Shown: positions 11,801-22,500 of the stretch, piece by piece
Layout of the letters: each line of letters begins with the position of its first letter
Numbering within the stretch: the first letter of the stretch is position 1
Assembly (NCBI GenBank): GCA_020744425.1
Contig: JAGMUV010000001.1
Location: 6,386,001 to 6,450,000, forward strand
From: Dactylonectria macrodidyma
Taxonomy: Eukaryota; Ascomycota; Sordariomycetes; Hypocreales; Nectriaceae
Direction: 5' to 3'
Length of the DNA: 64,000 bases
Program-made: the position numbers and the translations under genes
The notes under the pieces: generated by a model
What the model was told of the DNA's origin: nothing
What the model saw: the letters and a program-made list of their open reading frames with translations, nothing else
Database searches by the model: none

Positions 11801-14800
11801 ATGAATGACCGCGAAGGGAGAGCTGGGAACTGCGGCCCCGTAGCACCCTCGAGCTGGTCTCGCCAGTACGTCTTGGAGTCTTCCCGCGCAGGATCGGCCA
11901 GAAAGCGGATAAAGTGCTTGAACTCTGCTGTCCGCGAGACATCTAGTCCGTCGTACACGGCCTTGACGTGCTCGACGATGAGGTCGGTGGACCAGCCGTC
12001 GTAGATGGCGTGATGCGCCGTCCACACAAAGTATCTCTTGTCGAGGGCTTCATCGTGTACAATGGTAAAGCGGCACAGCGGCGTGCTGGGCGTCATAGGC
12101 ACCGCTGCATCAGCCTCGAGGAAGGCATCGAGACTTGAGGTAGCGGCCTGCCACTCCGTGGGCTGGTTGATGACGACCTGCATGAAGCCGTGCTGCTTGA
12201 ACTCGACGATGCGGGTGCGCAGAATAGCGCTCTTGGCTGCGACGGTGTTCCAGGCCGCTTGTAACTTGTCGACGGACACACCAGAAGGAATATCGGCCAC
12301 ACGCTGGGCCACGTAGCTCTCAGTCGAGCGCGTGTAAAAGGCAACGTGGATTTCCTGCATCGGCGCACACGAGTAGACGTCCTCAATGGCAGTTACATCA
12401 ACACCACACTGCTCCGCAGCTTCAGCGAGCGTAGCCTCACGATCCATGTCAGGTCGCAGCAGCGAGAACGCCGGAACCTCCATGTCAACCTTGAGCTGGC
12501 TGTCCTCGCGCTGCATCTGCTTCGCCATGTCGACCAGCTTAGGTCGGTTGAAGACGTCGGCAACGGTCATGACGTAGCCATGCTCGCGCACAAGCGGCAC
12601 CAGCTTCATGGCCAGGACGGACTCGCCGCCGAGCATGAAGAAGTTATGCGTCGTACTGACCTGGTCTTCCTCGAGGTTGAGTAGGCGGCACCAGGCGTCA
12701 CGGAGGAAGATTTCAGCCTCAGTGGTGGGCTTGGTGATGGTGGTGGTTGAAGTAGCAGCTGTGGATAGGGGCACCTTTGCGCCCAAGGCACGCAGCGACT
12801 TGCGGTCTGTCTTGCCAGACACCAGCATGGGGATCTTGCTCAGGCCGATATAGGCCGATGGCACCATGTAGATGGGGAGTACCTGCGACAGCTTGTCGTC
12901 CAGCTCAGCGACCAGTTCACGCACACGCGGCGACAACTCCTGATGTCTGGCTTCCGTTGAAGCACCCTCAGCTTTAGCAGCCTCACGATCAGCAATGAAG
13001 GCCACAATCATCGACTCCTTGCCCTGTCCCTGCGGCGCAACAATCTCAGCGACGACTTCCGTACCCGGCAGCAAGTTCTTGACATGGTACTCGATCTCGC
13101 CCAGCTCGACGCGCTGGCCGCGCAGCTTGATCTGCGTGTCCTTGCGGCCGACGAAGATGAAGCCGACCTCGCCGTCGGGATCGTACCGGACCAGGTCGCC
13201 CGTCTTATAGAGACGTCCATGACGACCGGGGACGCCGCCGCCGCCTTCGAGCAGCCAGGTGGGATCCTCGATGAAGGCCGCTGCCGTCTTCTCTGGGTCG
13301 CCGAGGTAGCCCTGGCCGACGACGGGGCCTTCGACGAGCAACTCGCCGACGGCACCCACGGGGACCAGCTTGTTGTGGTCGGCCGGGTCTACCAGCCAGA
13401 TAACGGCGCCGGTGCCGGCTCCGATACTAACGTACGGCTTGCCGGCGGCACTTGGGTTGACGGTACATCCGATTGTGCACTCGGACGGGCCGTATCCAAT
13501 AACGATTCTCGTCTCCTTGCCCCAGTTGGCGATATCAGCCGCCGAACTCGACTCGCCGCCGAGACCAAGACTGTGCAGCGACGGCACAATATCAGCGTCG
13601 AGAATCCTAGCCACCGACGGCGTCATATTCGCCATGTTGACCTTGAGCCGGCGAATCGCTCCACTCAAGTCGTTCATGCGGTCGTCGTCGGTCGGGATAC
13701 ACAGACAGCCGCCGCGCAGCAGCGTACACAGCATGCTGTCGATACTAACATCGAAAGCATACGACGTAAAATCCAGCGCTCGCGAGTCTCGCGCGTATCC
13801 GATGGCGCCACTGCGGATGATCGCACTCGTCGTGTATGTCTTGTGGTCGATCATGACGCCCTTGGGCACGCCTGTGCTGCCGGACGTGAAGATGCAGTAG
13901 AGGAGAGAGTCGGTTGGGACTTCGGGGAGAGGGCCCTTGGGAGAGGTGGACTTGGCTAGAGACTGCAGTGTCGGCTCATCGACGACGACTGTCTGCGCCT
14001 CGGGAGCCGTTTCCATGCCAGACGGTCCAAGACTCCTTGATGTGAGTATCAAAGGAGCTTGAACAACAGCCGCCATGGTCTGCCGTCGCTGCAGAGGCTG
14101 GCTCGGATCCATGAGCACAAACGCAGCGCCGGCCTTGTTGACGGCCATGAGCGCAATAACCGTCCATCTTGACTTCTCAAAGCACAGCGGCACGACGTCG
14201 CCGACCTTGAGGCCAAGACTAATAAGATGGTGCGCCAGTAGGTCCGAGTGGTCCTCGACCTCCTGGTAGGTAAAGTCGCCGTCCCACGAGCAAATCGCAG
14301 GAGCGTCGGGTTGCTCGCGCACCATTTCGGAGATGAGCGTGTGCATGCAGGCGTGTGTCGTGGGCGGTACTTCTTTGTTCCAGCCCCAGATGACGGCCTT
14401 GTCGACGTCGCCGAGCGCCAGCACCGAGTCGACGGGCGCTGAGAGGTCATCACCAAGTGTTGTGGTTAAGATCTCGACGAGTGACTGTGCAAAGTGGTTC
14501 GCTAGAAACGACGCACCCAGCGGCTCGCGCCAATGCGGTCGTAGACAGAGACTTCCATCTGCTACTATAGCTTGCAGCTGGATGTTGCCCTATCGCGAAC
14601 GTGTTAGTCTCCATGAGCCGTGTTAGTCGGGTTGCGAAACAAACTCACCCAGGATACTGTGTGGTCGCCATCCTCGACGACACTCAACGAGCCGTCCGGG
14701 GCGATCTCGTCGTTAAAAGAGAAAGTATAGCGGTCGACGGCAAAGGGCTGGTCCGACGGCAGCTGTTGTTGCAGGTATGCGCGGATGCCATTGAGGGCGG

Positions 14801-15143
14801 CCCGGACCGAGTCGGCGCCGGCCCAGGGAAGCGTCGAAGTGTTGACCTCGAGTGTGGTGACGGTGGAAGTAGAAGCGCCGACTTCGCTCAGACTCCACGA
14901 GAACTGAACGGGGCTGCCGTTGCTGTTGCGGTAGAGCAGGAGGGTCCAGGCGAGAAGGAGGGCCTCGAGGGGTTCTGGGTTGGAGGAGGATGAGGGTTGT
15001 GAAGAAGAAGAAGTAGAAGAGAGTGACTTGTTGGAGAGCACCGGCACGTCGAACCAGAGGCCCTTGGGCTGCTCCTGGACCGACTTCGCAAGTACCGGCT
15101 CGCACTCAGCAGCGCCGGGCGTCATGAGGGCTCCGGGAGTCAT
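8824..15143 (-). CDS. sidD: Extracellular siderophore NRPS (SidD/NPS6 type)
   Basis: Two exons, 14649-15143 and 8824-14589, with a 59-nt intron; 2086 residues. Domain order is A-T-C-(degenerate A)-T-C. The first adenylation domain has [11 protein letters not shown] at about 405, then [19 protein letters not shown] and [10 protein letters not shown]. Carrier sites are at about 815 (LGGESVL) and 1607 (LGGDSIV). Condensation motifs are HHAIYDG at about 1021 and SHAQYDG at about 1817. Between the first C and second T the A domain is reduced: GELVLEG and the [18 protein letters not shown] region remain, but the nucleotide-binding cores are gone. This layout is diagnostic of NPS6/SidD, which joins three anhydromevalonyl-hydroxyornithine units into cyclic fusarinine C using one active A domain. 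The ATG at 15143 was chosen; an in-frame ATG (15275) lies upstream in what is probably leader. Cytosolic. The context (sidH, sidF, esterase, transporter) agrees. Confidence 0.95.
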
Positions 15144-15235
15144 GATGATGGCAGCGTCTGGTGGTTTGCGACACTCGACATGAGCATCAACATGGGAGAT
15201 GGAGATGGAGATGCGATGACGATGAAAGAAGCGGT

Positions 15236-15252
15236 CCCGGGTCATAATATAC
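15236..15252 (-). promoter_or_regulatory. Possible NRPS TATA element
   Basis: On the minus strand a TATATTAT stretch lies about 100 bases before the chosen ATG of the NRPS gene, and the sequence further upstream is very pyrimidine/purine-skewed. Placement suggests a core promoter and supports the 15143 start over 15275. Position-based inference only. Confidence 0.3.
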
Positions 15253-15935
15253 CATGCCCTCCCCAGTCTGCCCATAAACCCGTTCTCTTTACTACCCTAC
15301 CTACCCGTACTATTCCAGTCCAGCCTCCGTCCCGTTCCCCCTCCTCCACTCAGTGGTGTCTCCATCTATTCCCATCCCACCCCATATCCATGTTTTCTCT
15401 TTGCCCACCCCCATGTCTTCTTCCCTCCACCCCAAGGCCCTGGGCTAGCACCATTTCACTTTACCAAAAAAAAGTGCCCACGCCATGGGGGAAACACAGG
15501 CACACATTCCGCTATCGGCCCAGCAATGACTTCATAGCCCAGCTCAAGGAAGAAAAAGGGAACCACCCAAGGATTCACGAATCGGATTACGTATAAAACA
15601 GTGGACGGCGTCAAGCCGCGCGCCAATGAGGAATTTCATGTACCCGGGTCGATGGTTTGGCGCAGTGGGGGTTTGTGGTGTGCTTGTAGAAATGTCGGCA
15701 CATTTGGTGTGAAAGAAAAAAAAAAGCAAGGGCATGGGGTCCTTCAGAGAAATAATGGCTCATAATTAGTTTCTAGGGTACCTTTTTTGACGACGACAAG
15801 AGGTCCAGCCAGTAACCAGTGTGATGTGCCAACCTGGATGATGAGGGGGCCTGGCAAGTGGGAGGGGATGGTGAGGTAGGGGGACCCGCTGAAAAGGAAA
15901 CCCAAGGCCTGCTGGAACGTCCGAACGTCCGCTGC

Positions 15936-15985
15936 AAAGCCCACTGCAAGCCCGCTGCAAGCCCACTGCAAGCCCGCTGGAGCCC
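15936..15985. repeat. Short tandem repeat
   Basis: Alternating CACTGCAAGCCC and CGCTGCAAGCCC units repeat about four times, in non-coding DNA upstream of the siderophore NRPS gene. Confidence 0.6.
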
Positions 15986-17805
15986 CATTGCCGCTCCAGG
16001 CCTCGGAGGCGGCCTCGAGTGGACCGAAGGGGAAGGCGTTCATGCAGTGAGGTTGCAGGGGGGTGTTGAAGATGAAGCCGTGGCTATAGTAATGAACGTG
16101 TACAGCTTCTGCTCTGAACAACCAGTTGACAGACAGACAGCTTACACTGCATGACCAGAAGGGGGGGGGGGAAGTCGATCTCGCTACGAACGGGTTGGCA
16201 GCTACGAAACACCATACACCAACGAACACAAGCGAATTACAAACTTACCTGACCTCACACCTACCTAGGAAGGCAAGCAAGCAAAGCTAGGGGGGTATCT
16301 AGATGGCCAGACGCAAGACGGCAAGCCGGGGGTCTCTCCTGTAAGCCGGACGGGACCTGTCTGTAGCCCTCTCCCAACAACCACGCAACTCGACATGGGG
16401 GAACAGGCGAACCGATGGCAGCACATCTTTTTTGGGCCTCTCCCGCTTCCAGCTGCTCCTGCATAGCTCGTTCACTCCACAACGAACGCGAGAGGTGTAT
16501 CTATGCCATGTGCCATCGTCTCAGCGCATGCTACGTCCCATTGTTCTCTCACCCTCAGGGGCCCCGCTCCATGCCGAGAACCGAAGCATCTACAAACCTG
16601 GGATGAGGATGGGATGGGATGGCCCGTCGTCGAAGATGGTGGGGGGGATGGATGAGATGGCATGACCACACCCCCCGTGAATCACCATCCTCGCGGCCAT
16701 TCAAGTTGATGGAAAAGACGGATGACCAGATATTACCTTTACAATGATTCGCCAGCACCAGGATGCTCTCACACAGGCTCCCTCCTTCGGGCTTCACACG
16801 CGTCGAGCATGGTTCCGGAACCATGTATACGCGCTGGGAAGGCTCCTCCCCCACGCTCCGCCCCGTGGGCTAGGATGCGGGCGCAATCTGTTTCGTTACA
16901 CAGGGTACACCGTAGCTTCGTAGTTTCGAGGGCAAAAGCAAGGTGAGGCAGCTGGATGATGAGGACGGGGAGGCAAGGGCGGCAAAATGGAATTGGGAAT
17001 CGCCTCAAGCTAGGTCGTGGAGTTACCCTAGACAACACAGGTGTTTTAGAGGTACATAACGCAAAATGTCATAAACCATTTTGGAACGTATAAAATTGAT
17101 TTGATCCAAGCTTCTCATGCATCATCAAGTGCCCATAGGTTTCATCCGTTTTTAACTATTCATTTTGAGTATGCGTTTGTATCCTCCCTCCCGCAGCGAT
17201 CCATAAACCGGCGGCACCACATGAGACCCCAAAAACAATGCTACCCAAAACCTCCCACCCGGCCACCCTGGCCTAGCATTAGTTCCTCAGTGATCCCCGG
17301 GGACATCGGATGGCTGGAAAGGGAAGTCATGCCATTGTCAGTGTTCAACTGTTGCTGCGTGCCCAGTGCTTCCTGTACGTTACTCGATTCGGTAACGTAT
17401 TCCCGTTGGGCTACAACCACACAGACGGTCGGATTGCCCAGCGTCAAGGTCACAGGTCGAATCGTATTCGCCGCGGCTATGGGCCACGAAATGCACTGCA
17501 CTCGTTCGGCCGCGATGCCGCCACATCCCGTTCAGCTGTCCGCTACTAAGTTACGTCCCCGGCCGTCTCGTCTCCCTCACGAGACCGTGAAATATCCTCT
17601 AGCCGGTCCTGAATTATAGGGCGTTTTCCTTCTCTTCGCCTCTCCATAGCTTAGAGATCGGCCACGCCCCTTCACCAGCGTCTGCCCGAACCATGACGTG
17701 GCGACCTAGCGTGCGCACCTGTGACATCGAGATGAAGATGGACCTCTTCTCCGGTACGCGGACGAGGGAGGGGGAGGGGGGTGCGTGATCCGCCGGGAAC
17801 AATTT

Positions 17806-17814
17806 TTATCTGAT
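17806..17814 (-). promoter_or_regulatory. SreA/GATA-type iron-repressor site
   Basis: On the minus strand this reads ATCAGATAA, preceded by A, a full match to RATCWGATAA, the site bound by SreA/Urbs1-class GATA repressors that shut off siderophore genes when iron is plentiful. It lies about 2.7 kb upstream of the NRPS ATG and about 0.85 kb beyond the sidH stop. Function is inferred from the motif and the neighbouring genes. Confidence 0.5.
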
Positions 17815-18657
17815 TTGATTTGATTGATAAGATGACTCCACATGAGCGAATTTCGCCACCACGGCATCACGGCATGGGACGAAACGCGCTTGCTTGCTGA
17901 ATGACGCCCGTGAGAGCGTGAAGGCGCTCTGGAACCAAGCCACAGGTTAGTTAGGGCACGGCATTTCCCGATTCGTCGTGTTGCTCTTCGTGAGGCTGAG
18001 TTTTAGCTGGACGAGCCAGCTCGGCAGGGACAACGGATGTGATGAATGGCCCTTTTACACCCCACGGCAGGGCCGATCTTTGGTCGTAGGGACACCCCGT
18101 GCAGAAGAAGGAAAAAAAATAAACAAAAAATTGCAGCGGCGGAGATTCGAGACCGGATTCGTGGTCGTCGGATTTACAACCCGGCAGACTGGGCGTAGGA
18201 GCGCAACCGTGGCTCCGAGGCGCAGGCTTGGGAGAGGATCTGGTGGCCCAAGCTGACGATGGGGTCGCCGACGCAAGTGTGTGACGACCCGTGGGTAATC
18301 CACAAGAGCGTGGGATGAGGGTGTGATTTATGAGACCTTGATGCTTGTATATGCTGTAAGGTACGTAACCGTAATGAGAGGAGAGGTGTCCTTATTTGGA
18401 CGGCCATGGTGGGATTACTTCGTACATAGAGTTTACGAATTACTCCGAATAGAATGATGCAGGAGGCTATGGGTTGGGTAATTATGGGAATGATGAGTGG
18501 TGGTGGATAGGATGTATACGAACTCTTTTTTTAGGGCCTGTGAAAGAGTCATCCCTTCTAATGGAGACTGACCGTACATAATCGTCTATGAGTTATAAGT
18601 TGGTAGGGCGGTTGTAGTAATTACATAGTATAGTTGATGGCATTCACAGTTCACTGT

Positions 18658-19533
18658 TCACAGCTTACTGTCCACCCACTTGGGCTCCCTCTTTTCCACA
18701 AACGCCAGCAAGCCCTCGCTCATGTTGGCGCTGTTGTCCAATGCCTCATCCCACTTCTCGCAGTTAAGACGGCTGGCGTTCTCAGCACTGCCGTCCTCCC
18801 AGCCGGCAATGATGCTGGCGCGGGCGATGATGATGCCGTCGGGGCTGTTGGACGCAATGGCGTTGGCATAGTCCAGGGCAGCCTTGACAACGGGACGATC
18901 CAGTACGGGACAGTCCTCGGCGTTGTCATCGGTGACAGCATTGAGCAGCCCCCACTCCTTGGCCTCGGCGGCCGTGATGCTGCGTCCCGTCAGGGCCAGC
19001 TGCATGGTCCGGGGCCGGCCAAAGGTCCGGGCGAGGCGGGGGAGCGAACCCGCGTTGGGCACGACGCCGCGCTTCACTTCAGACAGGGCGAAGATGGCAC
19101 CTTTGGCGGCGACGACGAGGTCCAGGTTGGCGAGGATCTCCATGCCGCCGCCAAACGCGAGCCCGTTGACGGCCGCGATGACGGGCTTCTTGCCGTGACG
19201 CCGGGACAAGGCGCCGAAGCCCGAGGGCGGGTTCATGGGCTTCGGGTCCGGGTCGCCGGCGGCGCGACGGAGGTGCCGGGCGTTCCACTCCTTGAGGTCC
19301 ATGCCCGCGCAAAAGGCCCGGCCGGCGCCGGTGACGACGGCGCATCGTAGAGACGGCTCGGCGTCGTACCAAGCGAACAGGGCCTCGAGCTCGTACTGGC
19401 CTGCGCTGGTCATGGCGTTGAGGGCGCGAGGCCGTGTGAAGACGACGAGCATGACATGGGGGGCGGGGAAAGAGGCGATGCCGTAGGAGGAGGGAGGGGG
19501 TGGGCGATGGAAGTGATGAGTGTGATCGGCCAT
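18658..19533 (-). CDS. sidH: Mevalonyl-CoA hydratase (siderophore), peroxisomal
   Basis: A single exon of 291 residues of the enoyl-CoA hydratase/isomerase (crotonase) family. The two oxyanion-hole segments are GRAFCAGMDL at 71-80 and NGLAFGGGMEI at about 123-133, followed by the SEVKRGVVPNAGSLPRLAR region. The protein ends in SKL, a canonical type 1 peroxisomal targeting signal. In Aspergillus, SidH makes anhydromevalonyl-CoA from mevalonyl-CoA in peroxisomes for transfer to hydroxyornithine. The location between the NRPS and the SidF-type transacylase gives the specific assignment; without that context it could be a general short-chain enoyl-CoA hydratase. The N-terminus is His/Pro-rich before the first strand. 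No intron. Confidence 0.9.
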   Translation of the reverse strand: MADHTHHFHRPPPPSSYGIASFPAPHVMLVVFTRPRALNAMTSAGQYELEALFAWYDAEPSLRCAVVTGAGRAFCAGMDLKEWNARHLRRAAGDPDPKPMNPPSGFGALSRRHGKKPVIAAVNGLAFGGGMEILANLDLVVAAKGAIFALSEVKRGVVPNAGSLPRLARTFGRPRTMQLALTGRSITAAEAKEWGLLNAVTDDNAEDCPVLDRPVVKAALDYANAIASNSPDGIIIARASIIAGWEDGSAENASRLNCEKWDEALDNSANMSEGLLAFVEKREPKWVDSKL

Positions 19534-22500
19534 TGTTTCTTTTCCTTGCTTTTCCTGTTCTTGTCCTGTTTCTGATGAAGGGCAAGAATGATTAGATGCC
19601 GGGTTGAGAGGTTACGGCGGCTACCGGCTGGTCACGGCTAACTGTTGCTGAGGGTACTGCTGAGGGAGGGTACAGGCGGCTTGTCAGGGTTGAAGGGTTG
19701 AGACACACTGCTAACGGCTGATACACACTGGTAAGGGTTGCTACAGGCAGCTGTGTGTGGCAGGCATGGACCCTTAAGACAACCCGCTGTTGGTTCCTCT
19801 GCCGGTACCTGGAAGACATGGCGCACGCCATGGCCCGAGGTACTTGGTCTTGGCAAGCTTACCTACTGTAGCTCATTCTTCCCTAGGTGCCCTGAACAGG
19901 GATGGATGATGGACCACACACACTTGAGAGTCACATGCATGCGAGACACCAAACGGCTCGTTCCTGTTCGGTAATTCAATCGGAGCTTCGGGAGTGGGAA
20001 GGAAAAAGTGAATGGTGAGGCTTGGCAAGTGGGAGAGGCTTTTTGCAGCATTGGCGGTGTTTGATCTACTTGTGGGAGATGTGATGTGAAGGGATTCTTA
20101 TGTCCAATATCATCGACAACCACTATTCACATCACCACTCGCCTAACCATACAGCTAGAATCCCGTCCATCACTACGGAGTACGGACCGTAGCATCATGG
20201 TCCGCCCAGCTCTAAGACGGGTCTCCAAACCCATCCCATCCACCAGCCGCACCATCATAGTGCCGGCAGTACAGTACGGAGCAACACCAACAAAGAGTCC
20301 CACCCAGTGCAGTAATGAGACCGCGTCCAGACAACGCCCCCCATCCAAAAAAAAAACGACGGCTCACATCACATCCATCACATGCGAGCAAGCCATTGGA
20401 GACACCCCGGCTCATAGCAGGCGTCAGCAGGTTTTTTTGTCGAGACGAATTCTGCATGCCCTGGGCCGTCCAGTAGATCCCTTGAACATGCATTTTCCCT
20501 TCCGCAGCCCTGGCAACTGGGACTTGTCTCTCTCCACCCGCTAATGCAGCTGGGGAGAGCAAACCGGCCAATTCTAGCTGAAAGCCTGCAAATCTACCAT
20601 CGACACCAGAAAAAAGCAAAGAAAATAGGAAAAAGAAAAGAAAAAAACGCCCCCATGCTTCGGCACTGCAAGACACAAGCCAACGAAAAGTGTGTGGCGG
20701 CATGGGGTAAAACTTGCTGGTTTGTACTTTCTTACCCTAACCCAGCACCGTCTCTTTTTCCCATCACCACACCCCCTCCAAGACATGGTCTGCTAAGACA
20801 TGGGGACCTGTGGGCTAAGAAACAGCACCCATATCCCCCCTGCAAATGAACAATAGGGCCGCGCCATCCGCCTTAGCGATCTAATCAATCACATCTTATC
20901 TCCTTTTGGAAGTCCGTACATCCATCCCCTCCAGGGCTCACAGAGGGTCTTTGTGGTTCCACTTCAATGCACTGGTTTTTCTCACACTTTCTTTCTGTCT
21001 TGCTGCGCGACTCAGGCCCCATTCTGCCCAGGTGTGCATGAAACTGAATACCCGATATCGGCTTTGAAGCTGTTAGAGTCGCATCGTTCCAGGCACCACA
21101 CAGGTGATGGTGATGATGATCTGGTGATCCTGTTCAGCTTGTTTACTGAGCTTCAACCCCAGTTCCTTGGTCTGATCTTCCTAATCACCCCACCACCCAC
21201 TCACACGCCCTCCCAGCTCCACCGACCGCGCTCGAGAAAAGCATCACCGGTGCCACGGCCTGGGAGCTTTGGATCTGAGCAAGAATGCGAGTTAATCTGA
21301 GAAATCTACTCGAAGCTGCTGGCCGGGTTCGATCATCGCTCTCCCGTCGTATATCACCAACAGTACCCAGTGTTTTTTTTTTGGTATGAGCTCCCTGTCT
21401 TTCCCCTTGCAGCTTTGCGCATGAGAGCTTTGCCCCACGATCTTTTTTTTCTTCGCCCAAGCAAGGCTCGGCGTCATACGATGACTGGCTGTTTCCGATA
21501 ATTCGCGCTACCGTCTTCGGACCTCCCGTCGTCTCGCCTTCTCTTTCGGAATTACGCTCGGTCAGCTCACCATGGGCTTTCGAAAACCGTCAGACTGCCA
21601 AGATGAGAAGGCGTCTGAGCGTGCTTCTTGTTGACCGCTGGGTGGCAATGCCCAGGTGATCTGCGTGGGATGTCATGATGGTGCGTCTGGGCAGTGGAAC
21701 GCTACGCCACCACCTACGTCTCCTGGCCTTGCTTTCCAGTATGGTCCGTCGACTTGGCTAGGACGTGGGGATCAGTTGGGATGCTTGTGTCCCTGGTAGC
21801 AGCATCTCCACGCATGGCTTCATGAACGCCGTGGTCCAAGCACATTGAGCCAGGTGATGTGCTCACCATCAACATTGCCAAGCACCAGTTCTCCAGCCCA
21901 TCATCAACGCAATGGTGTAAGCAACGAGATCTGGCAGTGAGGTCAATCTTGTCAATTTCTCTTCCATGGTAAAGGTGAGTGGGGGGGTTCTATGACACGC
22001 CGACTCAAACAGATCGGTCAGCTAACACTCGTTACCACCAGACCTCATTCCAGTCCACTTCCTTGCCTATACTCTGCCTCGGCATCTCCCTCATCCCCGT
22101 AACCGAAAAGACATGGACGGCGACGTTGCAACCGATGCGACTGGGGATGGGTATACCTGTCGGTGAATGCCTGCCAACACCTTGAACCCCATCCATCCCG
22201 ACCGGAAATCGTCCGCTACAACGGGCTGTACATATCCACGCCCAGGGCGCCATTTAGGACAACCACTTGTCCATTGTGGCCAGTTTGGGCGGTCTGATGC
22301 GTGATCCTGCCAAAGGTTCCGTTGCTCTGGGGCTTGAGACGCCTTGACCTTTGGGAGCTCCATGCGCGTTGAGTCCGAGGCCTGCTCGGTACGAGATGAC
22401 AGGAACGCTTTTCGAGTGGGGGTCCTGCGTTCAAGGCCAATGTTGTCGGGATGGATGTCTCTTCTAGTTGGGGTTGCGAGACACAGACCTGAGGCCGGAT

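Larger units (their letters stand above)
15144..18657. other. Large intergenic region upstream of the NRPS
   Basis: About 3.5 kb with no recognisable gene. Between 15300 and 15450 the + strand is C/T-rich. A short tandem run of GCAAGCCC units lies at about 15936-15985. A perfect SreA-type GATA site is at 17806. Open frames here are short and low in coding character. It may hold a long leader or distal promoter of the NRPS gene. Confidence 0.45.

Noticed and set aside
13084..13959. A 291-codon + strand frame and several 100-160-codon + frames within 8.9-14.4 kb
   Set aside because: They are antisense shadows of the GC-rich NRPS gene; their sequences show no domain.
21310..21345. GGGTTCGATC resembling a tRNA B box
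   Set aside because: No matching A box, acceptor stem or T stem around it. No tRNA gene was found anywhere in the window.
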